Part shown: piece by piece, positions 1 to 8,087 of the stretch
How positions within the stretch are numbered: position 1 is the first letter of the stretch
Layout: each line of letters opens with the position of its first letter
From: Clostridia bacterium
GTDB lineage: Bacteria; Bacillota; Clostridia; Oscillospirales; CAG-272
DNA: 47,996 bases
Direction: 5' to 3'
Assembly (NCBI GenBank): GCA_017463405.1
Contig: JAFTPJ010000005.1
Coordinates: forward strand, 1-47,996
Translations under genes and position numbers: made by a program
The notes under the pieces: generated by a model
What the model saw: only the letters and a program-made list of their open reading frames with translations
What the model was told of the DNA's origin: nothing
The model's database searches: none

Positions 1-285
1 AAAGCTATACTGGATATGGATCAGGATGGCGTCAACGAATACGTTATTAAATCGCCCAATAACGACCATATCATTTTACGCTACTATGACGGTAAGGTGT
101 ACAGTTATTGGTTGGATACCGATGATTTTTATAATTTTAACGCAGACGGATCTTTTCATTGGTATGATTCTTCCGTATCCGGGGATTGGGCGTGCGGATT
201 AAACCAAGCCGACTTTGACGGAGAAACGTTAAACATAAAATCCATCTACTGTCTTAAATATTCCGAAAATCTCGCAAAATATTAA
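1..285 (+). CDS. Exported-type hypothetical protein, 5' end outside window (probably first part of an interrupted gene)
   Basis: The reading frame is already open at base 1, so the true start lies upstream; the ATG at 16 is probably internal. The visible part carries an Asp-rich DxDxDGxNE segment (residues DMDQDGVNEYV) like the calcium-binding or FG-GAP-type repeats of secreted proteins, followed by aromatic-rich beta-strand sequence. The frame ends at TAA 283-285. The same frame continues without another stop to 927, and the sequence just after the TAA (YFVGGEPVAESEYDTY) reads like a natural continuation of the domain. I therefore think this and the next entry were one gene. I do not recognise a function. 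Composition is AT-richer than the genes to the right. Confidence 0.6.
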   Translation, partial: KAILDMDQDGVNEYVIKSPNNDHIILRYYDGKVYSYWLDTDDFYNFNADGSFHWYDSSVSGDWACGLNQADFDGETLNIKSIYCLKYSENLAKY

Positions 286-345
286 TATTTCGTAGGGGGA
301 GAGCCTGTTGCGGAAAGTGAATATGATACTTATCGTGCCCACAAC

Positions 346-927
346 ATGCGCAAAGAACGGATGAAATTTTCTCAATTTGAGCTGACGCATTTCTATCCCA
401 TAACCGCGGAACAAGCATGGAATTTAGCAAACGAATATTGGAATCACCAAGACGGTCGCACGGATGTCGCTGCAGGAACAGTTTACACAGCCAGAATCGT
501 TTTGATCGACACACCGAATTCTGAAACGAATGATTATCGCTTTGCTTTTCATGTGGAATCCTCCTCAAACGGTGCCGGGGAGGGAGATGAATGTATGCCG
601 CCGTATCACATCAATTCATATGATCAAATATTGGTGAATGCTTTTACGGGAGAAATTACAGCATCTACATACAAACCGGACAGCAAGGTTCTTTCTGTGG
701 AGGAAGCAATAGAAATTGTTAAAAATAATTTTTTTGATGAAGATACACATAATGAAGAAGACGGATATCGTTTTGAGCATGCTGTCAATGAGCAGGCTCC
801 CGATCATATTTACGTTATAGTCATTCAAGAAGTTGTCGATGACCATTATGACTTCTACACGAAAGAATGGGTAGATAAATACACGGGAGAGATCATTTTT
901 GGATATTATGTATATGGTAAGGGTTAA
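346..927 (+). CDS. Hypothetical protein, PepSY-like repeats; probable 3' part of the gene interrupted at 283-285
   Basis: 193 codons from the first in-frame ATG (346), but this ATG has no ribosome binding site and the open frame extends back to 286 without a start. Two stretches look like repeated PepSY-like units of clostridial lipoproteins: AEQAWNLANEYWN followed by a strand ending NAFTGEI, then VEEAIEIVKNNFF followed by a strand ending DKYTGEIIFGYY. Such units fold as small alpha/beta domains and often occur in secreted proteins of unknown role. With no usable start, this part may be untranslated unless the TAA is read through or is a sequence error. From 928 to 1106 I see no gene. Confidence 0.5.
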   Translation: MRKERMKFSQFELTHFYPITAEQAWNLANEYWNHQDGRTDVAAGTVYTARIVLIDTPNSETNDYRFAFHVESSSNGAGEGDECMPPYHINSYDQILVNAFTGEITASTYKPDSKVLSVEEAIEIVKNNFFDEDTHNEEDGYRFEHAVNEQAPDHIYVIVIQEVVDDHYDFYTKEWVDKYTGEIIFGYYVYGKG

Positions 928-1106
928 ACCGTTCACCGAGCGTAACGACCTGTCACCGAAGTAACACAACTATCAGGTTCCAGTGAGGGCAACTTTGTGG
1001 AAGTTCAGTCCGAATGCAAGGCGTTTTTATCCGCTTTGTTTTGGATCATTGGCTCGTGAACATGCACCGAAGGTTTCGGTTTTGCTTATAAAAGGCCAAA
1101 ATCCCC

Positions 1107-1135
1107 TTGCATTGCGAAAAAACATGTGCTATAAT
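1107..1135 (+). promoter_or_regulatory. Sigma-A promoter of the PHP gene
   Basis: TTGCAT at 1107-1112, 17-bp spacer, TATAAT at 1130-1135, preceded by TG (extended -10). The predicted start of transcription near 1142 gives a short leader to the ATG at 1161. The TTG of the -35 box is in frame with the PHP gene and could be mistaken for its start codon. Confidence 0.85.
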
Positions 1136-1160
1136 AATAAAAAATGCGAGGTATAAACAG

Positions 1161-2006
1161 ATGATCCATTCCGACTGGCACATTCACAGTGAATATTCCT
1201 ACGACGCAAGAACCAAGCTTGAAGCGCTGATCGCAGGCGTGCACGAGCAAGATCTGAAAAGAATTGGCGTGACCGACCACGTCAACTACAATGACAAACC
1301 TTTTTTGAGCGATCTGTACGCTTCCGCCGAAAACATCGGACGCCTGCAGAAGAGCAACCCACAAATCGTACTCGGCGTAGAGCTGACCCCTATCGCAAAG
1401 CCTCATTTTGATTACATCGCGAAAACAGGCACGCGTGAAGGATTCATCCCCACGCCGCAGGACACGCCATACGACATCGAGCTTGCAGTCAACCGTGAGG
1501 AGCTTGCGCGCCTTGGCGTGCGCTATGCAATCGGTGCCGCACATTGGCGCGTGGACGTTGCCGATCCCAAAACAGCCGATAACAGCATGAACGCCTTGAT
1601 TCGGGAATGGTATCGCCAGCAGATGTATCTGGCGTGCGATGAACGCGTCACAGTGCTGGGACATCCTTGGTACCACGGTACAGGCATTTGGTACGAGGAC
1701 TTTTCGGTCATCCCCCGCTCCATGAACATAGACATTGCCACAGTGCTTTTGAAAAACGGCAAATACATAGAGTGCAATTCCCACTTTTTCTATACAAATC
1801 GTGCTACCGAAAAATTCAGGCATCAATACGCCGAATTTTTGCGCGAGCTGTTTGAGATGGGCATCCCCGTCACCTACGGCTCCGACTGCCACGGCGGTCC
1901 CAATGGCGAATACGATGATAAGCGTGTTAAGGTAGAAAAGTATCTCTCCGCCGCGGGCTTTAGCGATGGTGACCTCTCTGAAATCGCCGAGAATGATCTT
2001 TGGTAA
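1161..2006 (+). CDS. PHP-domain phosphoesterase (histidinol-phosphatase-like)
   Basis: 281 residues. It has the usual metal-binding series of the PHP superfamily: HIHSEYS near the N-terminus, GVTDH, a Glu in GVELTP, a His in IGAAHW, GHPWYH, and GSDCHGG near the C-terminus. Such proteins hydrolyse phosphate esters with a metal cluster; histidinol phosphate is one known substrate, but no his genes are nearby, so the substrate is open. I chose ATG 1161 because GCGAGG precedes it and the promoter at 1107-1135 lies inside any longer reading frame. It is a single-gene unit with its own promoter and a symmetrical terminator 18 bases after the stop. Confidence 0.85.
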   Translation: MIHSDWHIHSEYSYDARTKLEALIAGVHEQDLKRIGVTDHVNYNDKPFLSDLYASAENIGRLQKSNPQIVLGVELTPIAKPHFDYIAKTGTREGFIPTPQDTPYDIELAVNREELARLGVRYAIGAAHWRVDVADPKTADNSMNALIREWYRQQMYLACDERVTVLGHPWYHGTGIWYEDFSVIPRSMNIDIATVLLKNGKYIECNSHFFYTNRATEKFRHQYAEFLRELFEMGIPVTYGSDCHGGPNGEYDDKRVKVEKYLSAAGFSDGDLSEIAENDLW

Positions 2007-2023
2007 ACGTTACAATTCAATCC

Positions 2024-2053
2024 AAAAAAGGCGAGCTGCAGCTCGCCTTTTTT
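2024..2053. terminator. Bidirectional intrinsic terminator (perfect 30-bp palindrome)
   Basis: Six A, a GC-rich self-complementary core (2030-2047) and six T form a perfect palindrome, so it works equally on both strands. It serves the PHP gene from the left and the malic enzyme gene from the right. Confidence 0.92.
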
Positions 2054-2058
2054 GATAT

Positions 2059-3231
2059 TCAAATCTGCGCAACGCAGGTTTCGTGTGCCGCCTTGATGAC
2101 CGCCTCGGCGACCACCTGTGCCACGCGCTTATCAAGGGCGGGGGCGATGATGTTCTCCTCGTTGAGCTCCTCCTCAGAAATCAGCGACGCGAGCGCGTAG
2201 GATGTTGCAACCTTCATCTCCTCATTGATACACTTTGCGCGGCAATCAAGTGCGCCGCGAAAAATGCCGGGGAACGCCAGCACATTGTTGATCTGGTTCG
2301 CATAGTCCGAGCGTCCCGTTCCAACCACGCGAGCGCCTGCCCGTTTCGCCTCATCAGGCATGATCTCGGGAGTCGGATTCGCCATCGGGAAGACGATCGC
2401 ATCCGCCGCCATCGAGCGCACCATGTCTTCGCTCACCACACCGGGAGCGGAAACACCGATGAACACATCCGCATCCCGCATTGCGTCGGCAAGCGAGCCC
2501 TCCATCATGCGGTGGTTGGTCAGTTCTGCGATCTCGGCGTGCGCGGGATTCAACCCCTTCATGCCGCGGCAGATGATGCCGAAACGGTCGACCATCGTCA
2601 GGTCCTTAACGCCGATGTTCAGCAGGTGCTTTCCGATCGCACACCCGGCGCTCCCTGCTCCGTTGATGACCACCTTGACTTCGCCGACCTGCTTTTTTAC
2701 GACTTTAAGAGCGTTGATCAGCGCTGCCGCAACCACAATCGCCGTGCCATGCTGGTCGTCGTGGAACACGGGAATGTCGCAGATTTCCTTAAGCTTGCGC
2801 TCCACCTCAAAGCAACGGGGCGCGGAGATATCCTCCAGATTGATGCCGCCGAAGCTGCCCGAGATCAGATAGATCGTGCGCACCAGCTCGTCGACGTCCT
2901 TCGAGCGGATGCAGAGCGGAAATGCGTCCACATCTGCAAACTCCTTGAACAGCGCACACTTGCCCTCCATAACGGGCATACCCGCCTCGGGACCGATGTC
3001 ACCGAGTCCCAGAATTGCTGTTCCATCGGTAATGACCGCGACCAGGTTGCTCCGACGGGTCAATTCAAAGGACTTTTCGGGGTGCCTCTGTATCTCCAGA
3101 CACGGCTCGTCAACGCCCGGCGTGTACGCTAGGGACAGATCGTGACGGTCATTGACCTCGCAGCGCGAGACAACCTCGATCTTCCCCTTCCATTCGTAAT
3201 GCTTTTGCAATGATTCTTCTCTGATATTCAT
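2059..3231 (-). CDS. Malic enzyme (NAD(P)-dependent, short bacterial type)
   Basis: 390 residues, normal for the short bacterial malic enzymes. It oxidatively decarboxylates malate to pyruvate in the cytoplasm. Visible features: SLAYTPGV near residue 35, the conserved AVITDGTAILGLGDIG, EGKCALFKEFADVDAFP with the catalytic Lys, NLEDISAPRCFEVE and PVFHDDQHGTAIV (metal binding), then a nucleotide-binding fold with GAGSAGCAI. The last part carries FPMANPTPEIMP and NNVLAFPGIFRGAL, both typical. It is the last gene of a three-gene operon behind an AraC regulator and an endonuclease IV-like protein (24-base gap). The cofactor cannot be decided by eye. Confidence 0.93.
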   Translation of the reverse strand: MNIREESLQKHYEWKGKIEVVSRCEVNDRHDLSLAYTPGVDEPCLEIQRHPEKSFELTRRSNLVAVITDGTAILGLGDIGPEAGMPVMEGKCALFKEFADVDAFPLCIRSKDVDELVRTIYLISGSFGGINLEDISAPRCFEVERKLKEICDIPVFHDDQHGTAIVVAAALINALKVVKKQVGEVKVVINGAGSAGCAIGKHLLNIGVKDLTMVDRFGIICRGMKGLNPAHAEIAELTNHRMMEGSLADAMRDADVFIGVSAPGVVSEDMVRSMAADAIVFPMANPTPEIMPDEAKRAGARVVGTGRSDYANQINNVLAFPGIFRGALDCRAKCINEEMKVATSYALASLISEEELNEENIIAPALDKRVAQVVAEAVIKAAHETCVAQI

Positions 3232-3254
3232 GATTGGTTCCTTTCGACTTGGGT

Positions 3255-4103
3255 TTATTTCATCATATTCAGCAATGTGTGTTTCATAAACAGCGCATCC
3301 TCCGCCTGCGTGCCCGCAGACTCGCAGATGATGCGCGGAGCGACACCTTCGCGGACGATCGCCTCGGCAAGTGGCTCAAAAGCGGGACCATATGTGCTGT
3401 CCGCAAAGGTCAGGTGTCGCTTCTCCCCTGCCCTCGTGTATTCGATCATGGAAAAATGGCAGTGCAGATTCTGCGCATACCCATCCCCCAGTGCGCAGGC
3501 AATCTCGTCAAACACGCGTCGATAGCTGTCGCAATCGGGAAATGCGCCACCGATGTTGCGCGCGTTCAGATGGCCGAAATCCACCACGGGCGCGTAGATG
3601 GGCGACACCCTACACTGCTCGATGACCTCTGCCAGCGTTCCCAGCTGATTGACCTTTCCCATCGTCTCGATTCCAAGGTGAATCGGGGTGTTCCCCACTG
3701 CCTCCGCGACGCGGGTCAACGTATCGACAGAGAGCCGCATTCCCTCCTCGCGCGTGATTTTTGCCGCGCTTCCGCTGTGGATGACGACGGTATCCGCGCC
3801 GAGTAGCTCCGCCGCCCAGAGCGATTTTTGAATGTAATCGATGCTGCCCAGGCGCTTTTCCTCCTCGACACCAGACAGCGAAATATAATACGGCGCGTGC
3901 AAGGACATGAGAATCCCGTGCTCCCGTGCCTTCTCACCGATGGCGCGTAGCGTTGCCTCGCCTCCCGTAATGCCGTTTCCCGCCTCATATTCAAAGGCGT
4001 CCAGTCCCTTTTCCTTTAACCACCCGGGGCTTTGCAGGGTGCTCTTTTTCCCGTCGGCGTAAAACCAATCTCCGTTTCCGCCCGGTCCGAATGTAGCAAT
4101 CAT
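3255..4103 (-). CDS. Endonuclease IV-like TIM-barrel protein (AP endonuclease family 2)
   Basis: 282 residues, the length of endonuclease IV (Nfo). It starts MIATFGPGGNGDWFY and shows metal-ligand type residues at expected places: SLHAPYYISL, VVIHSGSA, GIETMGK, VVDFGHLNAR, NLHCHFSMIEY and ICESAG. Endonuclease IV cuts DNA at abasic sites using three zinc ions. The family also contains sugar isomerases and proteins of unknown substrate, and this one is in an operon with a regulator and malic enzyme rather than repair genes. The repair role is therefore an inference. The start has GAAAGGA upstream. It lies 12 bases after the AraC gene. Confidence 0.75.
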   Translation of the reverse strand: MIATFGPGGNGDWFYADGKKSTLQSPGWLKEKGLDAFEYEAGNGITGGEATLRAIGEKAREHGILMSLHAPYYISLSGVEEEKRLGSIDYIQKSLWAAELLGADTVVIHSGSAAKITREEGMRLSVDTLTRVAEAVGNTPIHLGIETMGKVNQLGTLAEVIEQCRVSPIYAPVVDFGHLNARNIGGAFPDCDSYRRVFDEIACALGDGYAQNLHCHFSMIEYTRAGEKRHLTFADSTYGPAFEPLAEAIVREGVAPRIICESAGTQAEDALFMKHTLLNMMK

Positions 4104-4115
4104 GCGGATATCCTT

Positions 4116-5021
4116 TCATTCCAGAGATGCCCGCCGCTTGGAAACGAGCTTGCTGTACGCGGTCAGCGTCATGCCTGTGCGTGCCTTGAACATCTTGGAA
4201 AAGTAATTGATGGAGGAAAAGCCGAGATACTCGGCAATCTCTCCAAAGTGCATCGTAGTATTACGGACCAGCAACTTTGCGCGACCGATTTTGACATCGT
4301 TGAAATGCTCGATCAGCGACTGATTCGTCTCCTCGCGGAATTTCTTCATCAGCGCGGTCTGCCCGATACCAAAATGCGTGCAAACATCCCGCACCGTCAG
4401 CCGATCGGTCACATGCTCCTCCAGATAGAGCTTAACGTCCGCAACCAAACGGCTCTTATCCACCTGGCAACTCGCCTTTTGCGTTTCGTTTGTCAAAAGC
4501 GAAATTCCGCACAATCGGCAATACACCATTGATAGAAAGCGTTCCAGAGAGGCGTAAATGAAGCCGATGACCACGTCGGGCGTGTTGGGAAGAATGAACA
4601 TTTCAATGTGCGATGCCGTCCGTTCCTTGGGATTGTCGCAAATGCGCGCGGCGGTCTTGATGACGTCCAGCAAAGTACCCTGCTCCTCCTCGCCGAGCAG
4701 AATCGGACCGCGGGAGAACAGCGCCATCGCCTCCGAATGGCACACAAAGCTGATCAATCCAAACTCCACGTCCCCCTCCCACGCAAAGGTAAAAGCGGTA
4801 TCGGATGGCGCATAACACATCATCCCCGGCGCCATGGGATATGTGGCGGTCTCGGTCTGATACGTCGCTGTGCCGCGCAACAGCAGATAGATCTGCGAAA
4901 AGGGGTAATTTCCCCATTCTGCCTCTGTGTTCCAACGGGTGGAAAAGTAATGCGCACTGACAAGCTCGCGCAACGCAAACGTGCGCCGATACGGGTTCAC
5001 GTCCCATATCTCCGAATTCAT
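4116..5021 (-). CDS. AraC-family transcriptional regulator
   Basis: 301 residues. The N-terminal half looks like a cupin-type effector domain (beta-rich, YPMAPGMMCYAPSDTAF). The C-terminal ~100 residues form the two helix-turn-helix motifs of AraC proteins: LTVRDVCTHFGIGQTALMKKFREETNQS and EIAEYLGFSSINYFSKMFKARTGMT are the two units, shown here as the recognisable family signature in two segments. ATG 5021 is chosen over an upstream GTG (5033) because AGAGGTGGTGAGG sits just before it. It is first in the operon with the endonuclease IV-like and malic enzyme genes, under a consensus promoter, so it probably controls its own operon. The inducer is unknown. Confidence 0.88.
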   Translation of the reverse strand: MNSEIWDVNPYRRTFALRELVSAHYFSTRWNTEAEWGNYPFSQIYLLLRGTATYQTETATYPMAPGMMCYAPSDTAFTFAWEGDVEFGLISFVCHSEAMALFSRGPILLGEEEQGTLLDVIKTAARICDNPKERTASHIEMFILPNTPDVVIGFIYASLERFLSMVYCRLCGISLLTNETQKASCQVDKSRLVADVKLYLEEHVTDRLTVRDVCTHFGIGQTALMKKFREETNQSLIEHFNDVKIGRAKLLVRNTTMHFGEIAEYLGFSSINYFSKMFKARTGMTLTAYSKLVSKRRASLE

Positions 5022-5104
5022 ACACCTCACCACCTCTCGCGTAGGATTTTACCAAAAATGCGCAGGATCAGCCATTGCCTTTTTCGGCAAAATCCTGTAA
5101 AATA

Positions 5105-5133
5105 ATTATAAACCAAACAAGCGCATTTGTCAA
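5105..5133 (-). promoter_or_regulatory. Consensus sigma-A promoter of the AraC-malic enzyme operon
   Basis: On the minus strand TTGACA (5133-5128), 17-bp spacer, TATAAT (5110-5105). Between the -10 box and the gene lies an imperfect inverted repeat (AGGATTTT at 5043-5050 and AAAATCCT at 5089-5096) that would fold the start of the transcript, or could bind the regulator. Confidence 0.88.
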
Positions 5134-5714
5134 GTCTAAAACCGCTTCCGCCGGGGCAACAACATTTACTTTTTTATTGGCCAATCAAGGAGAAGGTTTT
5201 ACAAACATCCCTGCGTGCCATCTTGATCCACCTGCCGAACATTGATTGGGCAGACACCCAAGATTTTTTCGACAAGGTACTCCGCGCCTGCTCAAGATAA
5301 CAGGGTGGGTTTGCTGTGCGATGGTTCAGCGGGATATCGAAAGATCTTCGTGGGCAACCAAAACTGAAAGCTTTCATTTTTACAAAGTGGGAGCGACGAT
5401 TGGTCATCCGCCGTTGTCCGCACAAAATTTCGTGGTATTTATCATTTCGGCATAGATCCCCTTTTGTTTATACTTTTCGGCTGCAGGGACAGGCGAAAAA
5501 TGCGAACCAAGACAGTTATCTGCTTGTACTGTCTGGCATTTTGGGAGAAGGACCAAAAAAACTTGCGGGAACCAATGCTTGAAACTGTCAGAGAAAAAAG
5601 TCCTGTGATTCGTTCGGAGCGTGGCAGGAAAACTGAAAATTCAGTTATACCTCCCCTTCTGCAAAATTTTTGAAAGGGGATATGGGAACCCCAAAAAAGA
5701 GAGGAAAACAAAAA
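5134..5714. other. Long intergenic region without a recognised gene
   Basis: About 580 bases between the divergent AraC operon and the glycosidase gene. Short open frames exist on both strands but lack ribosome binding sites and family resemblance. Two small palindromes are visible: 5177-5186 (ATTGGCCAAT) and 5631-5646 (7-bp arms around AA), the second about 70 bases before the glycosidase start and a plausible operator. I see no clear promoter for the glycosidase gene. The region may hold a decayed gene. Confidence 0.45.
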
Positions 5715-7382
5715 ATGAAGCTTCGCATCAAAAGCAACGGTTACACACGTCACACAGAGCTCCTGATCAAAAAAATCCGCGAACGCATCCCCATAGAGGA
5801 GAGCGATGGCGGTACGGTGATTACCCTGAACGTCAACCCATCGCTCGCACGCGCCGAAAGCTATGAAATCACCGCCACCACCGACGGCTGGTGCATCACG
5901 GGCGCATGTTCGCTCGGTCTGTACTACGGCATCGGCAAATTTTTGCACACCGCAAAATGGAGCGATAACGTCTTTGCGCCCGCGCCGCCCGTCGATATCG
6001 TCACACCCGCCTGCGATTTCCGCGCGATGTATTTTGCCGTCCATTTTTACAACTGGTATCACATGGCGCCCATGAAGGAGCTTGAGGAATACCTGGTTGA
6101 TATGCTGCTGTGGGGGTACAACACCGTCATCACGCTTCTCCCCGTCGCCAATATCGTGCACTGGCGTGATTCGTTGCACACGGAAACCGAGGAGCGTCTG
6201 CGCATCATCTTCCGTCTTTGCAAGCAATACGGGATAAAGATCGGCATGATCATCAACCCCAACCAAGCCAATCTCGCCTCGCCCGAGGAACTACGCAATG
6301 TGCCGATGGAAAACCTCGTCATGCGCGGGAATCTCGGCTTTAACGTCTGTCTCTCCAAGCCCGGAGCAATGGAATATATGCGAACCGTATGGCAGGAGCA
6401 GCTTACGTGCGTTGAGGGATTCGGATTGGATTACGTCCTGACGTGGCCCTACGACGAGGGCGGATGCGGATGCAAGAATTGCCGTCCGTGGGGTGCAAAC
6501 AAGTATTTGGACGGGGTCAAATATCTGCACGACACGGTCAGGGATCAATACCCCGAGGCGAAATTCATCGTCTCCACGTGGGCATTTGATGATCCCGTGG
6601 ACGAGGGAGAATACGCGGGGCTGTACCGCCGTCTTGACGGTGATATGGCATGGGTGGACTACCTGATGGTGGATTCCCACGGCGAATTTCCAACCTATGT
6701 TTTAAATCACACTCCCTTGAAGCCGATCGTCAATTTTCCCGAAATCAGCATGTGGGGACTTATCCCGTGGGGTGGCTTCGGCGCCAATCCCCTGCCACAA
6801 CGCTTCCAATCGATCTGGAATACGTCCAAGTGGATTCTCAACGGCGGAATGCCCTACTCCGAGGGACTTTATGAGGATCTGATGAAAATTCAGTTCAGCG
6901 GCTATTATTGGAATCCGGATGCTACATGGGAGGAGATTCTCGGCGAATACATCCGATACGAATACAGCCCCGACGTGACCAACGACGTGCTGGAAATGAT
7001 ACGCTGTATCGAGCGCAACCACACGCACATCGGTAACGGTGAGGAGCCCGAGATTTCCTACGCCGCACGCGGGGGCAAGCTTGCAAGGCAGGTGAATGAA
7101 AAACTGCCCGCACGTGCAAAGAACGCATGGCGCTGGCGCGTTCTTTACATCCGCGCGATTCTGGACGAAAAGCGATATGCGATTTATCCCACGGCATATC
7201 CCAACGATCCGAAGCACGTCAAGCGTTTTTCGCTGTTCTCGGGCGATCTTCTGATCGACGATCCCGAGGCGCAGGACATGTTTGCGGAGCTACAACGCTA
7301 CTATCATTGTGTCCCCGCAAACGGAATGAATCACTTTACCCTCCCACCCCTGGGCGGTACCGCGCATTGGGAGGAAATTTGA
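5715..7382 (+). CDS. GH20/GH67-like glycoside hydrolase
   Basis: 555 residues, no signal peptide, so probably cytoplasmic. The first ~85 residues resemble the small alpha/beta domain that precedes the barrel in family 20 and 67 glycosidases (ITGACSLGLYYGIGKFLH). A TIM barrel follows, starting at FRAMYFAVHFYNWYH. The segment LTWPYDEGGCGCKNC contains an Asp-Glu pair, as expected for an active-site loop, and a Cys cluster. Likely substrates are amino-sugar or uronic-acid-containing oligosaccharides; this is inferred from fold resemblance and the nearby uronate operon. Starts at 5670 (TTG) and 5682 (ATG) are in frame; I prefer 5715 because AGAGAGG precedes it and the protein then begins with folded sequence. 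Confidence 0.65.
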   Translation: MKLRIKSNGYTRHTELLIKKIRERIPIEESDGGTVITLNVNPSLARAESYEITATTDGWCITGACSLGLYYGIGKFLHTAKWSDNVFAPAPPVDIVTPACDFRAMYFAVHFYNWYHMAPMKELEEYLVDMLLWGYNTVITLLPVANIVHWRDSLHTETEERLRIIFRLCKQYGIKIGMIINPNQANLASPEELRNVPMENLVMRGNLGFNVCLSKPGAMEYMRTVWQEQLTCVEGFGLDYVLTWPYDEGGCGCKNCRPWGANKYLDGVKYLHDTVRDQYPEAKFIVSTWAFDDPVDEGEYAGLYRRLDGDMAWVDYLMVDSHGEFPTYVLNHTPLKPIVNFPEISMWGLIPWGGFGANPLPQRFQSIWNTSKWILNGGMPYSEGLYEDLMKIQFSGYYWNPDATWEEILGEYIRYEYSPDVTNDVLEMIRCIERNHTHIGNGEEPEISYAARGGKLARQVNEKLPARAKNAWRWRVLYIRAILDEKRYAIYPTAYPNDPKHVKRFSLFSGDLLIDDPEAQDMFAELQRYYHCVPANGMNHFTLPPLGGTAHWEEI

Positions 7383-7392
7383 CTATGCGCAA

Positions 7393-7434
7393 ATTGTGGA
7401 CAGACAAATGCAGGTGCATTTGTCTGTCCACAAT
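7393..7434 (+). terminator. Intrinsic terminator of the glycosidase gene
   Basis: A perfect 20-bp stem (7393-7412 with 7415-7434) and minimal loop, followed by GCATTTTTTA. It is only 10 bases after the stop codon and is read into the end of the convergent YqeG gene. The T-run is on the plus strand only. Confidence 0.88.
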
Positions 7435-7441
7435 GCATTTT

Positions 7442-7981
7442 TTATTTCTTTCTGATCTTCCAAAAGACCATCCACGGCTGATAACCGTACGTACGCGCGT
7501 ATTTGCGGATGAACGGTCGCTCACACAAGCGCTTGAAGCGGAAGAACAGATTGGTCTTATCCTTGATGGGCGGCACGATGATCGCCACAAGTCCGATATG
7601 CTTCCCCGCGTATGCATCGGTCAGCAACTGGTCGCCAAGCATTGCAGTCTCCCCGTGCGTCACGCCCATGTGTTTCATCGCAAGCTCTAGCGTCGCACGG
7701 CGCGGCTTGTGACTGTCGGGATATGCAGGAAGCCCCAGCTTACGGTTGAATTGCTCCACACGCGGCGAATGATTGTTCGACACCAGCGATGCCGAAATGC
7801 CGTGCGCGCGCAGATCCTTGAACCATTTGACGATCTGTTCGTCGGGCTCTGCCTGCTCGTACGGTGCCAGGGTGTTGTCGATATCGATCAGAAGTGCGCG
7901 CACGCCGATCGACGCAAGAAACGCGGGAGTGACCTCGCGATAGCTTCCAAACATATAATCGGGTGTCAGATGATCCTTCAT
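7442..7981 (-). CDS. yqeG: YqeG family HAD-type phosphatase
   Basis: 179 residues, the usual length. It has the HAD class III signature: LLIDIDNTLAPYE (catalytic DxDxT), SLVSNNHS (motif II) and AMLGDQLLTDAYAGK (motif IV), plus the family C-terminus with RFKRLCERPFIRKY. The substrate of this family is not established, although members are widespread in Bacillota. The start has AAAGGGGA before it. It lies downstream of the LRR gene in the same direction but is separated by a GC-rich hairpin. A TATACT at 8010-8015 (minus strand) may be its -10, but no good -35 is present. Confidence 0.88.
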   Translation of the reverse strand: MKDHLTPDYMFGSYREVTPAFLASIGVRALLIDIDNTLAPYEQAEPDEQIVKWFKDLRAHGISASLVSNNHSPRVEQFNRKLGLPAYPDSHKPRRATLELAMKHMGVTHGETAMLGDQLLTDAYAGKHIGLVAIIVPPIKDKTNLFFRFKRLCERPFIRKYARTYGYQPWMVFWKIRKK

Positions 7982-8034
7982 GCGTATCCCCTTTCCTTTT
8001 TCTCCCTACAGTATACCGTCGGCTTTTTTGAGCA

Positions 8035-8067
8035 GGGGCTGCGCCAATGACGCAGCCCCCCCTTTTT
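8035..8067 (+). terminator. GC-rich hairpin with T-run, oriented for the + strand
   Basis: A 9-bp stem (8035-8043 with 8051-8059) followed on the plus strand by CCC and six T. It stands between two minus-strand genes, so the T-run lies on the wrong side for the LRR transcript. It may still slow minus-strand transcription, or may stop an antisense transcript. Confidence 0.6.
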
Positions 8068-8087
8068 TGTATTTGGATAAGCTTCAA

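Noticed and set aside
1107..1160. Longer N-terminus for the PHP protein starting at TTG 1107
   Set aside because: That TTG is the -35 box of the promoter, and the -10 box lies inside the extension.
5174..5425. 83-codon frame on - in the long intergenic region
   Set aside because: No ribosome site and no recognisable protein; it runs next to the AraC promoter.
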